64,000 nt of DNA from Anaerolineales bacterium (GCA_020059485.1 JAGVCA010000011.1:1-64000), one strand, 5' to 3'; positions 50,531 to 61,065 are shown, numbered from the stretch's first letter. The notes: generated by a model from the letters alone, not told the origin. A program made the numbers and translations.

Positions 50531-51295
50531 ATGAAACGCACACCCCTGATCGCCGGCAACTGGAAGATGCACCTGACCGAAGCGCAGGCCGTCACCCTGG
50601 CCCGCAAGCTGCTCTGGGGGCTCACCCGGCTGCCCGCCGGTGGGGTGGAAGTGCTGCTTTGCCCGCCCTTTACCGCCCTTTCCTCCCTGCACAAACTGTT
50701 GATCAGCGACCCGATCCGGCTTGGCGGCCAGAATATGCACGCCAGCACTCAGGGCGCTTTCACCGGCGAGATCTCGCCCCTCATGCTGGCCGAATTTTGC
50801 CAGTATGTCATCCTCGGCCATTCCGAACGCCGCGCCTTGTTCCAGGAGACGGATGAAGATATCAACCTCAAGGCCCGCTCGGCTGTCCAGCACGGGCTGG
50901 TTCCGATCCTGTGCGTCGGCGAGACCCTGGCGGAACGTCAGGCCGGCCGGGCTGAAACGATCATCTACGCCCAACTGATGGCCGGACTGCAGCAGGTCGG
51001 TATCCACCGCGGCAGTCAGCTGGTCATCGCCTACGAACCGGTCTGGGCCATCGGCACCGGCCAGACTGCCACCCCGGAGGTCGTCAACCAGTTGATCGCT
51101 GCCACCATCCGCCCGGCACTGGTGCGCCTGTTTGGCGAACCGGTCGGCCAGGCTATCCGCGTGCTGTACGGCGGTTCGGTCAATGCCGGCAATGCGGTTG
51201 TCTTCCTCTCGCAGCCGGAGATCGATGGTGCGCTGGTCGGCGGTGCCAGCCTGGACTCGGACGCTTTCCTAGCGATCGTTTCTGCTGCCCTGTAA
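50531..51295 (+). CDS. tpiA: Triosephosphate isomerase
   Basis: LIAGNWKMHLT...VILGHSERRALFQETDE...IAYEPVWAIGTGQTATPE...VLYGGSVNAGNA...DGALVGGASLD. Confidence 0.96.
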   Translation: MKRTPLIAGNWKMHLTEAQAVTLARKLLWGLTRLPAGGVEVLLCPPFTALSSLHKLLISDPIRLGGQNMHASTQGAFTGEISPLMLAEFCQYVILGHSERRALFQETDEDINLKARSAVQHGLVPILCVGETLAERQAGRAETIIYAQLMAGLQQVGIHRGSQLVIAYEPVWAIGTGQTATPEVVNQLIAATIRPALVRLFGEPVGQAIRVLYGGSVNAGNAVVFLSQPEIDGALVGGASLDSDAFLAIVSAAL

Positions 51296-51471
51296 CACCC
51301 CCAACTGAATTTACATTTTTATTACATCCCGGCAACAGCCGCGCTACACCCCCGGACGATAATCAGATTGCCCCGGGAGACGTCCGCTGCCGGATTGTTC
51401 ACCGGACTCACCGGCCATCCAGGCGTGAGCCTGCTTTTCGGTAGAAATCATAAGACTATCAGGAGTTGCTC

Positions 51472-53511
51472 ATGGAAAACACCGCTGCGCTTGATCCTCG
51501 ATCTGCCCGCCCCGCCGCATGGCTGGACCGCCCGATCTTCTGGCGAGTCACACCCGCCGCGATGATCCTGGCGGCGCTGATGCTGTTGTCCGCATTCGTT
51601 TTTTTCTCCAACCTCGAAGCCATCGGGGACGCCAATACCTACTACACCGCCGCCGTCGAAGCGATGCTCGATTCGTGGCAAAACTTCTTCTTTGTGGCGG
51701 CCGAGCCTGGTGGTTCGGTCACCGTGGATAAACCGCCCCTTGGCTTGTGGATCGAAACCGCCTTTGCCGCCGTCCTGGGGGTTAGCGGCTTTTCCGTTTC
51801 CCTGCCCAATATCTTTGCCGGGATCTTCTCCATCCCGCTGATGTACGTCCTCATCCGCCGTCATCTCGGTACTGGTCCTGGTTTGCTGGCGGCCGCCGTG
51901 ATGACCGTCATCCCGGTGGTGTATGCCACCGGGCGCAACAACACCATGGACAGCCTGCTAACCTTCTTCCTGCTGCTGGCTGCCTGGGCCTTCATCGAAG
52001 CGGCCGAACGCGGCAGCCTGGCCTTGCTGCTGCTCGGCAGCCTTGTGGTCGGTTTGGGATTCAATATCAAGATGATGCAGGTTTTCCTTCCTCTGCCGGC
52101 CTTTTTTGCGCTGTATTTCTTCGTCAGCAAGCACGGTTGGAGGCGCAAACTGCTCCACCTGGCGCTGGCCGCAGTCCTCCTGGCAGCCGTCTCGCTCTCC
52201 TGGGCTTTGGCGGTGGATGCTGTCCCCGCCGACCAGCGTCCGTATATCGGTTCCAGTACCGACAACACCGTCATGGAACTGATCGTCGGGCACAATGGCC
52301 TCAACCGGTTATTTGGCGGCCAGAGCGGTCAGGGAACTGGTCCCGCTCAGCCGGCCGGGCCGCAGACCGATGGCCAACCGCTGGACGGAACGATACCACA
52401 AGACGGCCAGTTCCCGGCCCAGCCCGCGGATGCCGCTCCCGGGGGGCAGGGCGGTGGGATGTTCAACCAGGAGATCGGTTCGCCCGGGCTGTTCCGTTTC
52501 TTCCAGTCTGAACTGGCCAATGAGGCCAGCTGGCTGCTGCCCTTCGCCCTGATTTCCCTCGTGTTGGCGGTCGGCAGCGCCCGGATCCGCCTGCCGCTTG
52601 AGTCCCCTGCGCACAAAGCCTTGCTGCTGTGGGGCGGCTGGCTGGTCATTTGCCTGGTGTTCTTCAGTGTGGCAGCCTTCTTCCATGCCTATTACCTCGT
52701 CATGCTGGCTCCTGCACTGGCCGGCATGATCGCCCTCGGCTGGTACTATCTGCGTCAACTGGCCGAGCGTAAACCTGCACTGGCCTCCGGTTTGTTGATC
52801 TTCGCAGCCGGGCTGACCCTGGCGGTCCAGGTCTGGCTTGCCGGACAATACCAGGTTGGCGGGGCATTTATCTGGCTGGCCCCCCTGATGCTGCTGGCGG
52901 GCGTGGTCATCAGCATGGTGGCCATCCTCGACCGGCCCATCTCCGGACTGGCTGTCAGTCTGGTGTTTGCCAGCCAGCTGCTGATCCCATTTTCCTGGAG
53001 CTTCCTGACCGTCGCGGCTGACCAGCCGAACGTCAACCTGCCGGCCGCCTATGCCGGTGACCTTGACACCCGCGCCGACCGCCCGCAGCCACAGGATGAT
53101 TCCGTCAACCGCCAGCAAGCGTTGCTGGATTTCCTGGTGGCGGAGGACGACGGCGGCCGTTATCTAGTGGCGGTCCCCAGTTCCCAGCAGGGCTCGCCTC
53201 TGGTGCTGGCCACCGGGCGCGGCGTGCTGTACCTGGGCGGATTTAACGGCCGAGATCCGGTGGTGGACGCCGATGATCTGGCTGCCCTTGTCTCCGCCGG
53301 AGACCTGGAATTCATCCTGATGACCGGCAGCGACCAGCGCGAGATCCGTCAATGGGCTGCGCAGACCTGCACGGTCATCCGCCAGTTTTCCTCGCAGCCG
53401 ATCCGTGCGGGCGATCAGCCGCAAACTGCGCAGCCCGGTGCAGATGGTCCCCCTGACGATGGCGGCCCGAATCAGAACCAGCCGGTGACGCTCTTTCGCT
53501 GCGGGCAATAA
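51472..53511 (+). CDS. ArnT/PMT-like (GT39/YkcB-type) glycosyltransferase
   Basis: NTYYTAAVEAMLDSWQNFFFVAAEPGGSVTVDKPPLGLWIETAFAAVLG; multiple TMs; Gly/Gln/Pro-rich insert. Confidence 0.85.
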   Translation: MENTAALDPRSARPAAWLDRPIFWRVTPAAMILAALMLLSAFVFFSNLEAIGDANTYYTAAVEAMLDSWQNFFFVAAEPGGSVTVDKPPLGLWIETAFAAVLGVSGFSVSLPNIFAGIFSIPLMYVLIRRHLGTGPGLLAAAVMTVIPVVYATGRNNTMDSLLTFFLLLAAWAFIEAAERGSLALLLLGSLVVGLGFNIKMMQVFLPLPAFFALYFFVSKHGWRRKLLHLALAAVLLAAVSLSWALAVDAVPADQRPYIGSSTDNTVMELIVGHNGLNRLFGGQSGQGTGPAQPAGPQTDGQPLDGTIPQDGQFPAQPADAAPGGQGGGMFNQEIGSPGLFRFFQSELANEASWLLPFALISLVLAVGSARIRLPLESPAHKALLLWGGWLVICLVFFSVAAFFHAYYLVMLAPALAGMIALGWYYLRQLAERKPALASGLLIFAAGLTLAVQVWLAGQYQVGGAFIWLAPLMLLAGVVISMVAILDRPISGLAVSLVFASQLLIPFSWSFLTVAADQPNVNLPAAYAGDLDTRADRPQPQDDSVNRQQALLDFLVAEDDGGRYLVAVPSSQQGSPLVLATGRGVLYLGGFNGRDPVVDADDLAALVSAGDLEFILMTGSDQREIRQWAAQTCTVIRQFSSQPIRAGDQPQTAQPGADGPPDDGGPNQNQPVTLFRCGQ

Positions 53512-53529
53512 TTGGACATCCGCGAGTGT

Positions 53530-53584
53530 TGTCATTTCAAGCCCGACAACGTCAGTTGTTGGGCGTAGCAATCTGTTGTTTGAT
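53530..53584. repeat. Dispersed repeat TGTCATTTCAAG...CGTAGCAATCTGTTGTTTGAT
   Basis: Related to 17385-17436; internal hairpin gcccgacaac-gtca-gttgttgggc. Confidence 0.5.
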
Positions 53585-53731
53585 ACCAAAGAATCTTACC
53601 GCTCTCCGATTATTGCCTGGATTGGCTGGTAGACCAAAAAAACTGGCTCCCAACCACCAGGTTAAGAGCCAGAAATGCGATCGCCAATTGCCCAAACACC
53701 AGTTTGGACAGCATAAATTGCTAAATATCGA

Positions 53732-55030
53732 TCAATCCACCTTCTTCGCCAGCACCTTATCCACCCGGTTGCCATCCATGTCCACCACCTCAAGGCTGAC
53801 ACCCTGCCACACCACCATATCGCCGGTTGCCGGGATCTTGCCTAGCTTGGTCATCACCAGCCCGCCCAGAGTGTGATACAGCCGGGGTTCCGAGCTGAGC
53901 GGCTTCTTCCCGATCAATTCGCGGAAAGTGGTCAGCGGCAGCAAACCATCCAGCAGCCAGCTGCCATCTGCCCGCTTGACGATCGCCGGGTCTGTCCCTG
54001 GGGCAGTGGTGGGCTTAAACCCGATCAGCGCTTCGATCAGGTCATCGTCGGCGATGATCCCGTCCACGCCGCCAAACTCGTTGACCACAAAGGCGATCCC
54101 GGATTGGGTTTGCTGCAATCGGTCGATGGTCTTCAGGATGGTCATACTCTCAGGGATGATCACCGGCGGGTGGAGCACTTCCAGCAGGTCGAATTTGCCT
54201 GTGGTCAGGAATTGAGCCAATAGATCTTGCGCATAGACAACGCCCCGGATCCGGTCCAACTGGCCCTGTGCCACCGGGTATTTGGTGAACTTGTTTTTGA
54301 CCAGCGTTTCCCGGATGTTTTCCTGATCGGCATTCAGGTCCAGCCATACGATCTGGCCGCGCGGGGTGACCAGGCTCTCGATCCGGGACTCGTCGAAGTT
54401 CAATACCTGTTCCATCATCCGCTCTTCACTGCGGTTCAACGCCCCGCTCAATGCGCCTTCATCGATCAGCATCCGCAGGTCCTCATCCGTCACTGAGAGC
54501 GGGACCGGGACATCGATTCCGGTGATCCGGATCACGGTCCGCGTCGACCAGTTCAAGAACCGCACGATCGGCCTTCCTAACCGGGCGAAGGTTCTCATCG
54601 TTGGGGCTACATGTCGGGCATACCCTTCCGGGTCGCTCATCGCCAGTTTCTTTGGCACCAGTTCCCCCAAGACCAGAGAGAGATAGGTCACCAGCAGCAC
54701 CACCAGCCCGACGCTGATCACCTCGGCATACTCGCCAACCACCGGCAGGGGAGCCAGCAGCGGGGCAATTTCCTCGGCAAAGGCCGAGCCGCCAAACGCG
54801 CCAGCAGCCACGCCGATCAAGGTGATCCCCAGCTGCACGGTCGAGAGGAACACGCCCGGCTCTGCGGCCAGTTCCAGGGCGGCATCCGCTCCGCGCTTGC
54901 CAGCTTCCACTTGCTGCTGCAGCCGGAACTGCTTGGCAGTCACTACCGCCATCTCCGCCAGTGCAAACGCTCCATTGAGCAGCACCAGCAGGATCAGGAC
55001 GCCGAATTCCAATAATCCTGTCACCATCAT
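53732..55030 (-). CDS. Hemolysin C/CorC-CNNM-family membrane protein with CBS domains
   Basis: LLVLLNGAFALAEMAVVTAKQFRL...VLGELVPKKLAMSDPEGYA...GVVYAQDLLAQF...VVNEFGGVDGIIADDDLIEALIG. Confidence 0.92.
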   Translation of the reverse strand: MMVTGLLEFGVLILLVLLNGAFALAEMAVVTAKQFRLQQQVEAGKRGADAALELAAEPGVFLSTVQLGITLIGVAAGAFGGSAFAEEIAPLLAPLPVVGEYAEVISVGLVVLLVTYLSLVLGELVPKKLAMSDPEGYARHVAPTMRTFARLGRPIVRFLNWSTRTVIRITGIDVPVPLSVTDEDLRMLIDEGALSGALNRSEERMMEQVLNFDESRIESLVTPRGQIVWLDLNADQENIRETLVKNKFTKYPVAQGQLDRIRGVVYAQDLLAQFLTTGKFDLLEVLHPPVIIPESMTILKTIDRLQQTQSGIAFVVNEFGGVDGIIADDDLIEALIGFKPTTAPGTDPAIVKRADGSWLLDGLLPLTTFRELIGKKPLSSEPRLYHTLGGLVMTKLGKIPATGDMVVWQGVSLEVVDMDGNRVDKVLAKKVD

Positions 55031-55269
55031 CGATCCTTTCAAGCAATATCACCAATTATATAGCATCCACCGGTCTTTTTAATCAGGAAACCATGATGGT
55101 TCAGTCGTCGTTCGTCAGTGGGGAGACAAACGTCAGATTGTCAGACAGTCTGATGGTCATGGAGTTCTTCATCAATAGAGGCCAGGTCACCAATCACGAT
55201 TCACAACCCATTCTTCACCCACCCACCGCTTTTGCTGTATACTTGCCGCCGATTACGGAGCGAACGATC

Positions 55270-56484
55270 ATGCTGACATCCCTGCGCGCCCGGCTGCGGG
55301 CTTACCCTTTCCAGTTCTGGCTGCTGTTCGGCGGCCTGTTTGTTTCCACACTTGGCACCAGCCTGGTGTGGCCTTTCCTGACGATCTACGTCAAGGGCAA
55401 GCTCGGCATCCCGATGACCCAGGTAGCCGGCTTGATGACCATCTACGCCATCACCGCGCTGGTGTTCTCGTTTGTCGGCGGCCCGATCATCGACCGCGCC
55501 GGCCGCAAGTGGACGATGGTCTTCAGCCTCGCCTGGACCGGGGTCGCCTTTCTCTGGATGAACCGAGCCGACAGCCTGCTCGTCTTTGCCATCATCATGG
55601 CCTTACGAGGCGCGATCACACCGCTGTATCCGGTGGCGGCCGATGCCATGCAGGCCGATCTGATCGCCCCTGAGAAGCGCATTGACGCTTATGCCCTCAC
55701 CCGTATGAGCCAGAATGCCGCCATCGCCCTCGGCCCAGCCATCGGCGGGTTCCTGGCTGCCCGCTCTTACGCGATCTCGTTCCAAGCGGCTTTTGTCGGG
55801 CTGCTGCTGGCCGCCATCCTGTACGCTGTCCTCGCCCGGGAGACTCGGCCCGAGGTCCTTGAATCTACTTCCGTCAGGGATCCCTTCGCCGGGTATGGCC
55901 GCATTTTCGGTGACAAACCGTTCATGAACATCGTTCTCGGTTTCACCTTCGCCCAGATGTGCGCCACCATGGTCTGGGTGCTGATGGGTGTGTACGTCAC
56001 CGAAAATTTCAGCCTGACCGAGCGCGAGTTCGGCTTTATCCCCATGACCAATGCCCTGATGGTCGTCGCTCTGCAAGTCGCCGTCACTGCCCGCACCAAA
56101 CACCGCCAACCGCAGATCGTCCTGGCGGCCGGGACCTTCCTCTATGCTCTGGCTGTCGCCAGCATCGCCTTCGGCGCCTCGTTTTGGGCTTTTTGGGCCA
56201 GTATGGTCATCCTCACCTTAGGCGAACTGCTGCTGGTCCCGACCTCGACGACCATTGCCGCCAACCTGGCCCCGCCGGATATGCGCGGTCGGTATATGGG
56301 CATGTATTCCATCACCTGGCAGGTCGCCGCTGGCATCGGCCCACTGATCGGAGGAGTGCTCAACGACAATATCTCACCGCGCGCCACCTGGCTGGGCGGC
56401 GGCCTGATCGGCCTGCTCGGTACGCTGTTCTTCCTCTACCTGGCTCGCCGTCAGCCGCTCCCGCAGCCCGCTATCACAGGGTGA
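55270..56484 (+). CDS. MFS transporter
   Basis: ~12 TMs; GGPIIDRAGRKWTMVFSL motif; start trimmed to 55270. Confidence 0.88.
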   Translation: MLTSLRARLRAYPFQFWLLFGGLFVSTLGTSLVWPFLTIYVKGKLGIPMTQVAGLMTIYAITALVFSFVGGPIIDRAGRKWTMVFSLAWTGVAFLWMNRADSLLVFAIIMALRGAITPLYPVAADAMQADLIAPEKRIDAYALTRMSQNAAIALGPAIGGFLAARSYAISFQAAFVGLLLAAILYAVLARETRPEVLESTSVRDPFAGYGRIFGDKPFMNIVLGFTFAQMCATMVWVLMGVYVTENFSLTEREFGFIPMTNALMVVALQVAVTARTKHRQPQIVLAAGTFLYALAVASIAFGASFWAFWASMVILTLGELLLVPTSTTIAANLAPPDMRGRYMGMYSITWQVAAGIGPLIGGVLNDNISPRATWLGGGLIGLLGTLFFLYLARRQPLPQPAITG

Positions 56485-56577
56485 TCATACGCCACTAACC
56501 TGGCTTCCTCCCCAAATTGTCCATTCTCTCAATTCAGCGTACAATATGCCTGAAGATCACCTCACAGGAGCCCAGCC

Positions 56578-57354
56578 ATGACCGATTCCATCACCGATCC
56601 GGACACGCCCTTCGACCGCGCATCCCTCCGCCCGGCAGTCTGGCCTGACCTGACCCTTTACCTCTTTGGCGGGGTCGGGCTGTTCTTTCTCGTCGGCCTG
56701 CTGATCGGTTCGCTCTTCAGCGAGCCCGGTTTGTGGGTCACGGTCTTGATCGCCGGAGCCAACTTTCTCGTCCTGACCGGCAGCGTGTGGGCTTTTGGGG
56801 TTCTCCGGCGTAAGGTTTCCTGGCGCTCGTTCGGCCTGGTCCCCCTCCCGGATGATCTCTGGCGGACCGCCCTGATTGGGACTGCGCTGGCCATCGGCAT
56901 CCTGCCGTTCAGGATGTTGGCCGGTGGTCTCGCCCTCGGGATCGAGTACCTGGTCAACGGGGAGATCACCAGCCTGGCAATGCGGGAAGGCCTGTTTTCG
57001 GTCGGCTTCGATACCTGGTACGGCGCGCTGCTGCTCATCATCGGGATTGGAGTGCTGGCCCCCATCGCCGAGGAACTTTTTTTCCGCGGCCTGCTGTACG
57101 ACTTCTTCCGCCAGAAAACCGGTGTGCGCGGGGCCATCCTGATCAGTTCCACCCTGTTTGGCCTGGCCCACTTCGACTCGCTGGCTGTGGTCCTCTCCAG
57201 CTTTGTCATGGGTCTGGCGATGGCCTACGCCGTGGAACGCACCCACTCGCTGTGGATCTCGATCTTCATGCATGTCGCCACCAACGCCGGCGCGCTGCTG
57301 CTGTTGGTGGTCATCTCGCGGCTGCAAAATTTGCTGGAAATCCCCTTTATTTAG
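56578..57354 (+). CDS. CPBP-family intramembrane metalloprotease (CAAX protease-like)
   Basis: IAEELFFRGLLYDFFRQK (EExxxR), SSTLFGLAHFDSL, SIFMHVATN. Confidence 0.9.
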   Translation: MTDSITDPDTPFDRASLRPAVWPDLTLYLFGGVGLFFLVGLLIGSLFSEPGLWVTVLIAGANFLVLTGSVWAFGVLRRKVSWRSFGLVPLPDDLWRTALIGTALAIGILPFRMLAGGLALGIEYLVNGEITSLAMREGLFSVGFDTWYGALLLIIGIGVLAPIAEELFFRGLLYDFFRQKTGVRGAILISSTLFGLAHFDSLAVVLSSFVMGLAMAYAVERTHSLWISIFMHVATNAGALLLLVVISRLQNLLEIPFI

Positions 57355-57509
57355 TGGTCAGGCGCCTATTGCGCATTCTTCGGGGATACATTACAGTATT
57401 GATAGGAGAGGTCAGATAATACCCTGGTCATGTTGAAATATGATTAAAATTTGTTATTCTTATATATGGAAAGAAAGTTTTTTTACCCGTAAGGATTGGT
57501 AGGTGGATT

Positions 57510-59162
57510 ATGTCGCTACTTAATCGAAAACCAAAGCAGCACAAAGGGCAGGGCATGGTCGAATTTGCGATCACCTTGCCGGTCGTCCTGTTGATCACCT
57601 TCGGCCTGATCGAATTTGGCTTTTTAATTTTTTCCTATTCTGCTGTTAACTCTGCCAGCCGCGAAGCAGCCCGTTATGGTATCGCTGTCGGCACGGGGGA
57701 TGTCTCCGGCCAGCGTTATTATGATTGTGCCGGGATTGTAAATGCCGGCCTGCGCGTTGGTTCCTGGGCGGGAATGGATTCCGGCGATTTCACCATCACA
57801 TACGACAGCGGTCCGGACACTTCGGTGGAATATGCTTCCTGCACCGCGCTGGCTGCGGAGAACGGCGCCGATACCATCGAATTCGGTGACCGGATCGTAG
57901 TCACCGTCTCACACCAATACCGCCCGCTGATCACTTATATGGGCCTCAATATCACTCCCTTCGATATGCTCTCATCCTCCAGCCGCACGATCGTCAAAGG
58001 CGCTCAGATCGTCAGCGGTGGCGGCGGTGGTGGGGGTGGCGGCGGCGGAGGAGGCGGTGGCGGCGGCACTTGCTACACGCTTGGGACCAGCCACACCGGC
58101 AATGGTTCAGATCCTGCCGTCTCCCCGGCCGGTTCGAGCGGCTGCAGTCTCGGTTCGTACACCGCCGGAGAAACTATCTCCCTGACAGCCAACCCGGACG
58201 GCGGCTGGGCGGTCCTCAGCTGGTCTGGTACGGATAATGACGCAAGTTCTGCTATCGGCAATACGTTGACGATGCCCGCCAACGACCACACCGTCAGTGT
58301 GACATACGAGATCTCGGGGACAAATTGCTACGTCCTCACGCCACAGGCCGGCGGCTCCGGTTCCGGAGCTGTGCCATCCCTATCCCCCTCCAACTCCTCC
58401 GGGTGCAGCGCTGGGGAATTCAATTCAGGCACAGTTGTCACCCTGACAGCCTCTCCGGCGGCTGGCAACCTGGTTGCTGGCTGGACCAATACGGATAACG
58501 ATGCCGCCACCAGCAGCACCAATACGGTCACGATGCCAGCAAGCAACCGGATCGTTTCGGTCTTGTACGAACCAGTGGGCGCCTGCTATTCACTGACCAC
58601 CAGCCACACCGGCAATGGCACCGATCCCTCACCCAGCGCTTCGAATTGCGCGGGCGGACTCTACACTGCCGGTACGGTTGTGACCCTCAATGCCACCCCG
58701 GATTCGGGCTGGGAGGTGGGCAGTTGGTCTGGTTCCAATAACGATGCCAGCACCTCACCCACAAATTCCGTTACGATGGATGCCGATAAATCGGTAACCG
58801 TCAATTATCAAACCGTTTCCAGCCTCGATCCGCCAACGAATGTCTACATCCCCAATGGCCCTAGTGAATGGAAGTGGCTCCCTCCTGCCGATGAGCAATG
58901 CCGGGAGATTGATCTGCGTTGGTCCCCCAACCCATCCTGGTCGCCAGCAGTGCCGGTCTATTATGAAGTTTACCGGGGTTCCACCAGCCATGGCTCCATC
59001 TACGGCACGCATTGGGATGCCGATTGGACAATGGCCTTGGGACAAACCATCACTCTGGGCGTCAGGGCAGTCTTTACCGGAGGTGTGACGACCTTGATTC
59101 AGGAAGTTACTTATGAATGTCGTACCCAAGAACTGTATTACTTAGGCAGTGTTGTCAAATGA
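57510..59162 (+). CDS. TadE-like pseudopilin fused via poly-Gly to three InlB-B-repeat-like domains
   Basis: KGQGMVEFAITLPVVLLITFGLIEFGFLIFSYSAVNSASREAARYG; 17-Gly run (58017-58067); repeats starting CYTLGTSHTGNGSDP / CYVLTPQAGGSGS / CYSLTTSHTGNGTDP. Confidence 0.8.
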   Translation: MSLLNRKPKQHKGQGMVEFAITLPVVLLITFGLIEFGFLIFSYSAVNSASREAARYGIAVGTGDVSGQRYYDCAGIVNAGLRVGSWAGMDSGDFTITYDSGPDTSVEYASCTALAAENGADTIEFGDRIVVTVSHQYRPLITYMGLNITPFDMLSSSSRTIVKGAQIVSGGGGGGGGGGGGGGGGGTCYTLGTSHTGNGSDPAVSPAGSSGCSLGSYTAGETISLTANPDGGWAVLSWSGTDNDASSAIGNTLTMPANDHTVSVTYEISGTNCYVLTPQAGGSGSGAVPSLSPSNSSGCSAGEFNSGTVVTLTASPAAGNLVAGWTNTDNDAATSSTNTVTMPASNRIVSVLYEPVGACYSLTTSHTGNGTDPSPSASNCAGGLYTAGTVVTLNATPDSGWEVGSWSGSNNDASTSPTNSVTMDADKSVTVNYQTVSSLDPPTNVYIPNGPSEWKWLPPADEQCREIDLRWSPNPSWSPAVPVYYEVYRGSTSHGSIYGTHWDADWTMALGQTITLGVRAVFTGGVTTLIQEVTYECRTQELYYLGSVVK

Positions 59163-59695
59163 TGAAAAAGCCAGAGACTCTACCAAACCATAGTTCTCCA
59201 ACTTCTGGGCAAGGGTCTGAAGCCGGCCAGAGCCTGGTCGAGTTGGCCCTGTCCTTCATGTTGATCGTCCTTATCCTGGCCGGGGCAATCGACCTCGGAA
59301 GGGCTTTCTTTGCGGTCATCGCCCTGCGCGATGCCGCCCAGGAAGGCGTCATTTATGCCTCGATCAACCCGGACGATGTCAGCGGTATTGAACGGCGCGT
59401 CCAGGATACCTCCGATTCCCCCATCGACATGGACAACATCCCGGCCTCGGATATTGATATCAGCTGGAACATCAACGGCACCACCTGCGTTGAAGGCCAG
59501 GTTTCTTCTCCTTGTGACGCCAAATGCGCCGGATTTTATGACAATGCCGGGACCACCGAATCCAACTGGGTTGAGGTTCAGGTGGAATTCGACTTTCAGT
59601 TCTCAATGCCGATTATTCCCGAATTTTTCCCGGGGGGCCAGCTGCGATTGCGGGTTGCGGATACGCATACAATCTTAGCCCCCCAATGCCCCTAG
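59159..59695 (+). CDS. TadE-like protein
   Basis: EAGQSLVELALSFMLIVLILAGAIDLGRAFFAVIALRDAAQEG; overlaps upstream stop. Confidence 0.8.
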   Translation: MMKKPETLPNHSSPTSGQGSEAGQSLVELALSFMLIVLILAGAIDLGRAFFAVIALRDAAQEGVIYASINPDDVSGIERRVQDTSDSPIDMDNIPASDIDISWNINGTTCVEGQVSSPCDAKCAGFYDNAGTTESNWVEVQVEFDFQFSMPIIPEFFPGGQLRLRVADTHTILAPQCP

Positions 59696-59702
59696 GAGTG
59701 TA

Positions 59703-60944
59703 ATGATGAAAAGAAAGAAAACCGAACAAGGACAGATCCTCGTCCTGCTGACCCTCGGGGTAATTACCCTCCTGGGCTTTGCGGCCCTAGCCATCGATGG
59801 CGGCCGCGTCTTGGGTGAAAAACGCAATATCCAGGGCGTATCAGATACCACCGCCATGACTGGCGGCCTCTATCTTGCCTACCTCGAGAACCCTGCAACG
59901 GCCGGCGACAAGACTGCCGCCATTAATGCAGCCATCGCACGCGCTGCCGATAATGGCTACAATTCTGGTCAGGTGACCGTCTCCATCACCGAAGACTCAA
60001 AATACTACTACGTCCAGTCCGATATCCTTTCGAGTGTGCAGCCAACGATTGGAAGGATAGTCTATGGGGACGATTTCGATGTTGCCGCCCGCACGATCGC
60101 GAGAGTGGAAAAGATCTCAGTCTTTGCGCTCGGCCATGCTTTCTATGCCAAGAATCCGACGGCTTGTGGTGCCATCGACCACAGCGGTAATGCCGATGTC
60201 ACCATCGTGAATTCCGGCATTTTCTCAAACTCGAACTGCGCGGATGCCTCCAAATGCAGTGACAACTCGATCACCATCACCGGCAGCGCCTCATTTGACG
60301 GCGACATTATTACCGCGGCCGGCGGGGTCTGCATCCAGAAACCGGATGATGTCCATGCGGACAATATCGTCACCGGCGCTGGTCAGAATACCCTGCCCAC
60401 CCTCGATGAACCGGACTGCTCGGGACTCACCGCTCAAACTTTCTCCGCAGGCACGAACTCCCCAGGCATTTACTCAGGTGGGATCCATTTCTCGGGCGGC
60501 GAAACCGCAGATCTGGAACCCGGCCTTTACTGCCTGGATGACGACCTGAGCATCAATAACGGCACCCTGACCGGTGATAATGTCATGTTCTACCTCCGCA
60601 ACGGTGCCGGGCTGAACATCAACGGTGGCGATATTTCTCTGACTGCTCCTAAAGGTGATCCCTGGACTGACGGTTCTGGCGTGTACTGGAATGGCATGCT
60701 GATCTTCCAGGCCTATGGCAATACCGAAGAATTGGTGATGAACGGCAATGCCGGTTCTTACTTTGAGGGCACCATTTTTGTTCCGGATGCCAATTGTAAG
60801 ATCAATGGCAGCGGCGCGACCACTGCCCTCAATATCCAGGTCGTTTGTGATACGATCGACTTCATTGGGACGGCGGATATGTACCTGGTGTACACCGAGG
60901 AAGACAAATACATCCCACCCAAGTCGATTGAGCTGGTGCAGTAG
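59703..60944 (+). CDS. TadG-like protein with Cys-containing repetitive ectodomain
   Basis: EQGQILVLLTLGVITLLGFAALAIDGGRVLGEKRNIQGVSDTTAMTGG. Confidence 0.75.
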   Translation: MMKRKKTEQGQILVLLTLGVITLLGFAALAIDGGRVLGEKRNIQGVSDTTAMTGGLYLAYLENPATAGDKTAAINAAIARAADNGYNSGQVTVSITEDSKYYYVQSDILSSVQPTIGRIVYGDDFDVAARTIARVEKISVFALGHAFYAKNPTACGAIDHSGNADVTIVNSGIFSNSNCADASKCSDNSITITGSASFDGDIITAAGGVCIQKPDDVHADNIVTGAGQNTLPTLDEPDCSGLTAQTFSAGTNSPGIYSGGIHFSGGETADLEPGLYCLDDDLSINNGTLTGDNVMFYLRNGAGLNINGGDISLTAPKGDPWTDGSGVYWNGMLIFQAYGNTEELVMNGNAGSYFEGTIFVPDANCKINGSGATTALNIQVVCDTIDFIGTADMYLVYTEEDKYIPPKSIELVQ

Positions 60945-60965
60945 CCGGATCACTCACACACCACA

Positions 60966-60990
60966 ACGCCCCGCCTCCCAGGCGGGGCGT
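60966..60990 (+). terminator. Intrinsic terminator-like hairpin after Tad cluster
   Basis: 11-bp stem acgccccgcct-ccc-aggcggggcgt then ttacgtt. Confidence 0.75.
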
Positions 60991-61065
60991 TTACGTTATC
61001 ACTTAATTCGATCCAATCAAGCTGATAATTACTCCCAGTAATGGGATGGTGATTGCTCCCACAAT

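Noticed and set aside
50531-51295. Encapsulation peptide on TPI
   Set aside because: Protein begins MKRTPLIAGNWKMH and ends FLAIVSAAL, matching ordinary TPI boundaries with no extra helix.
51301-51471. Possible riboswitch between TPI and the glycosyltransferase
   Set aside because: Could not match any riboswitch core I know; only weak local pairing.
58017-58067. G-rich tract considered as a CRISPR/satellite repeat
   Set aside because: It is an in-frame polyglycine codon run within one ORF, without spacers.
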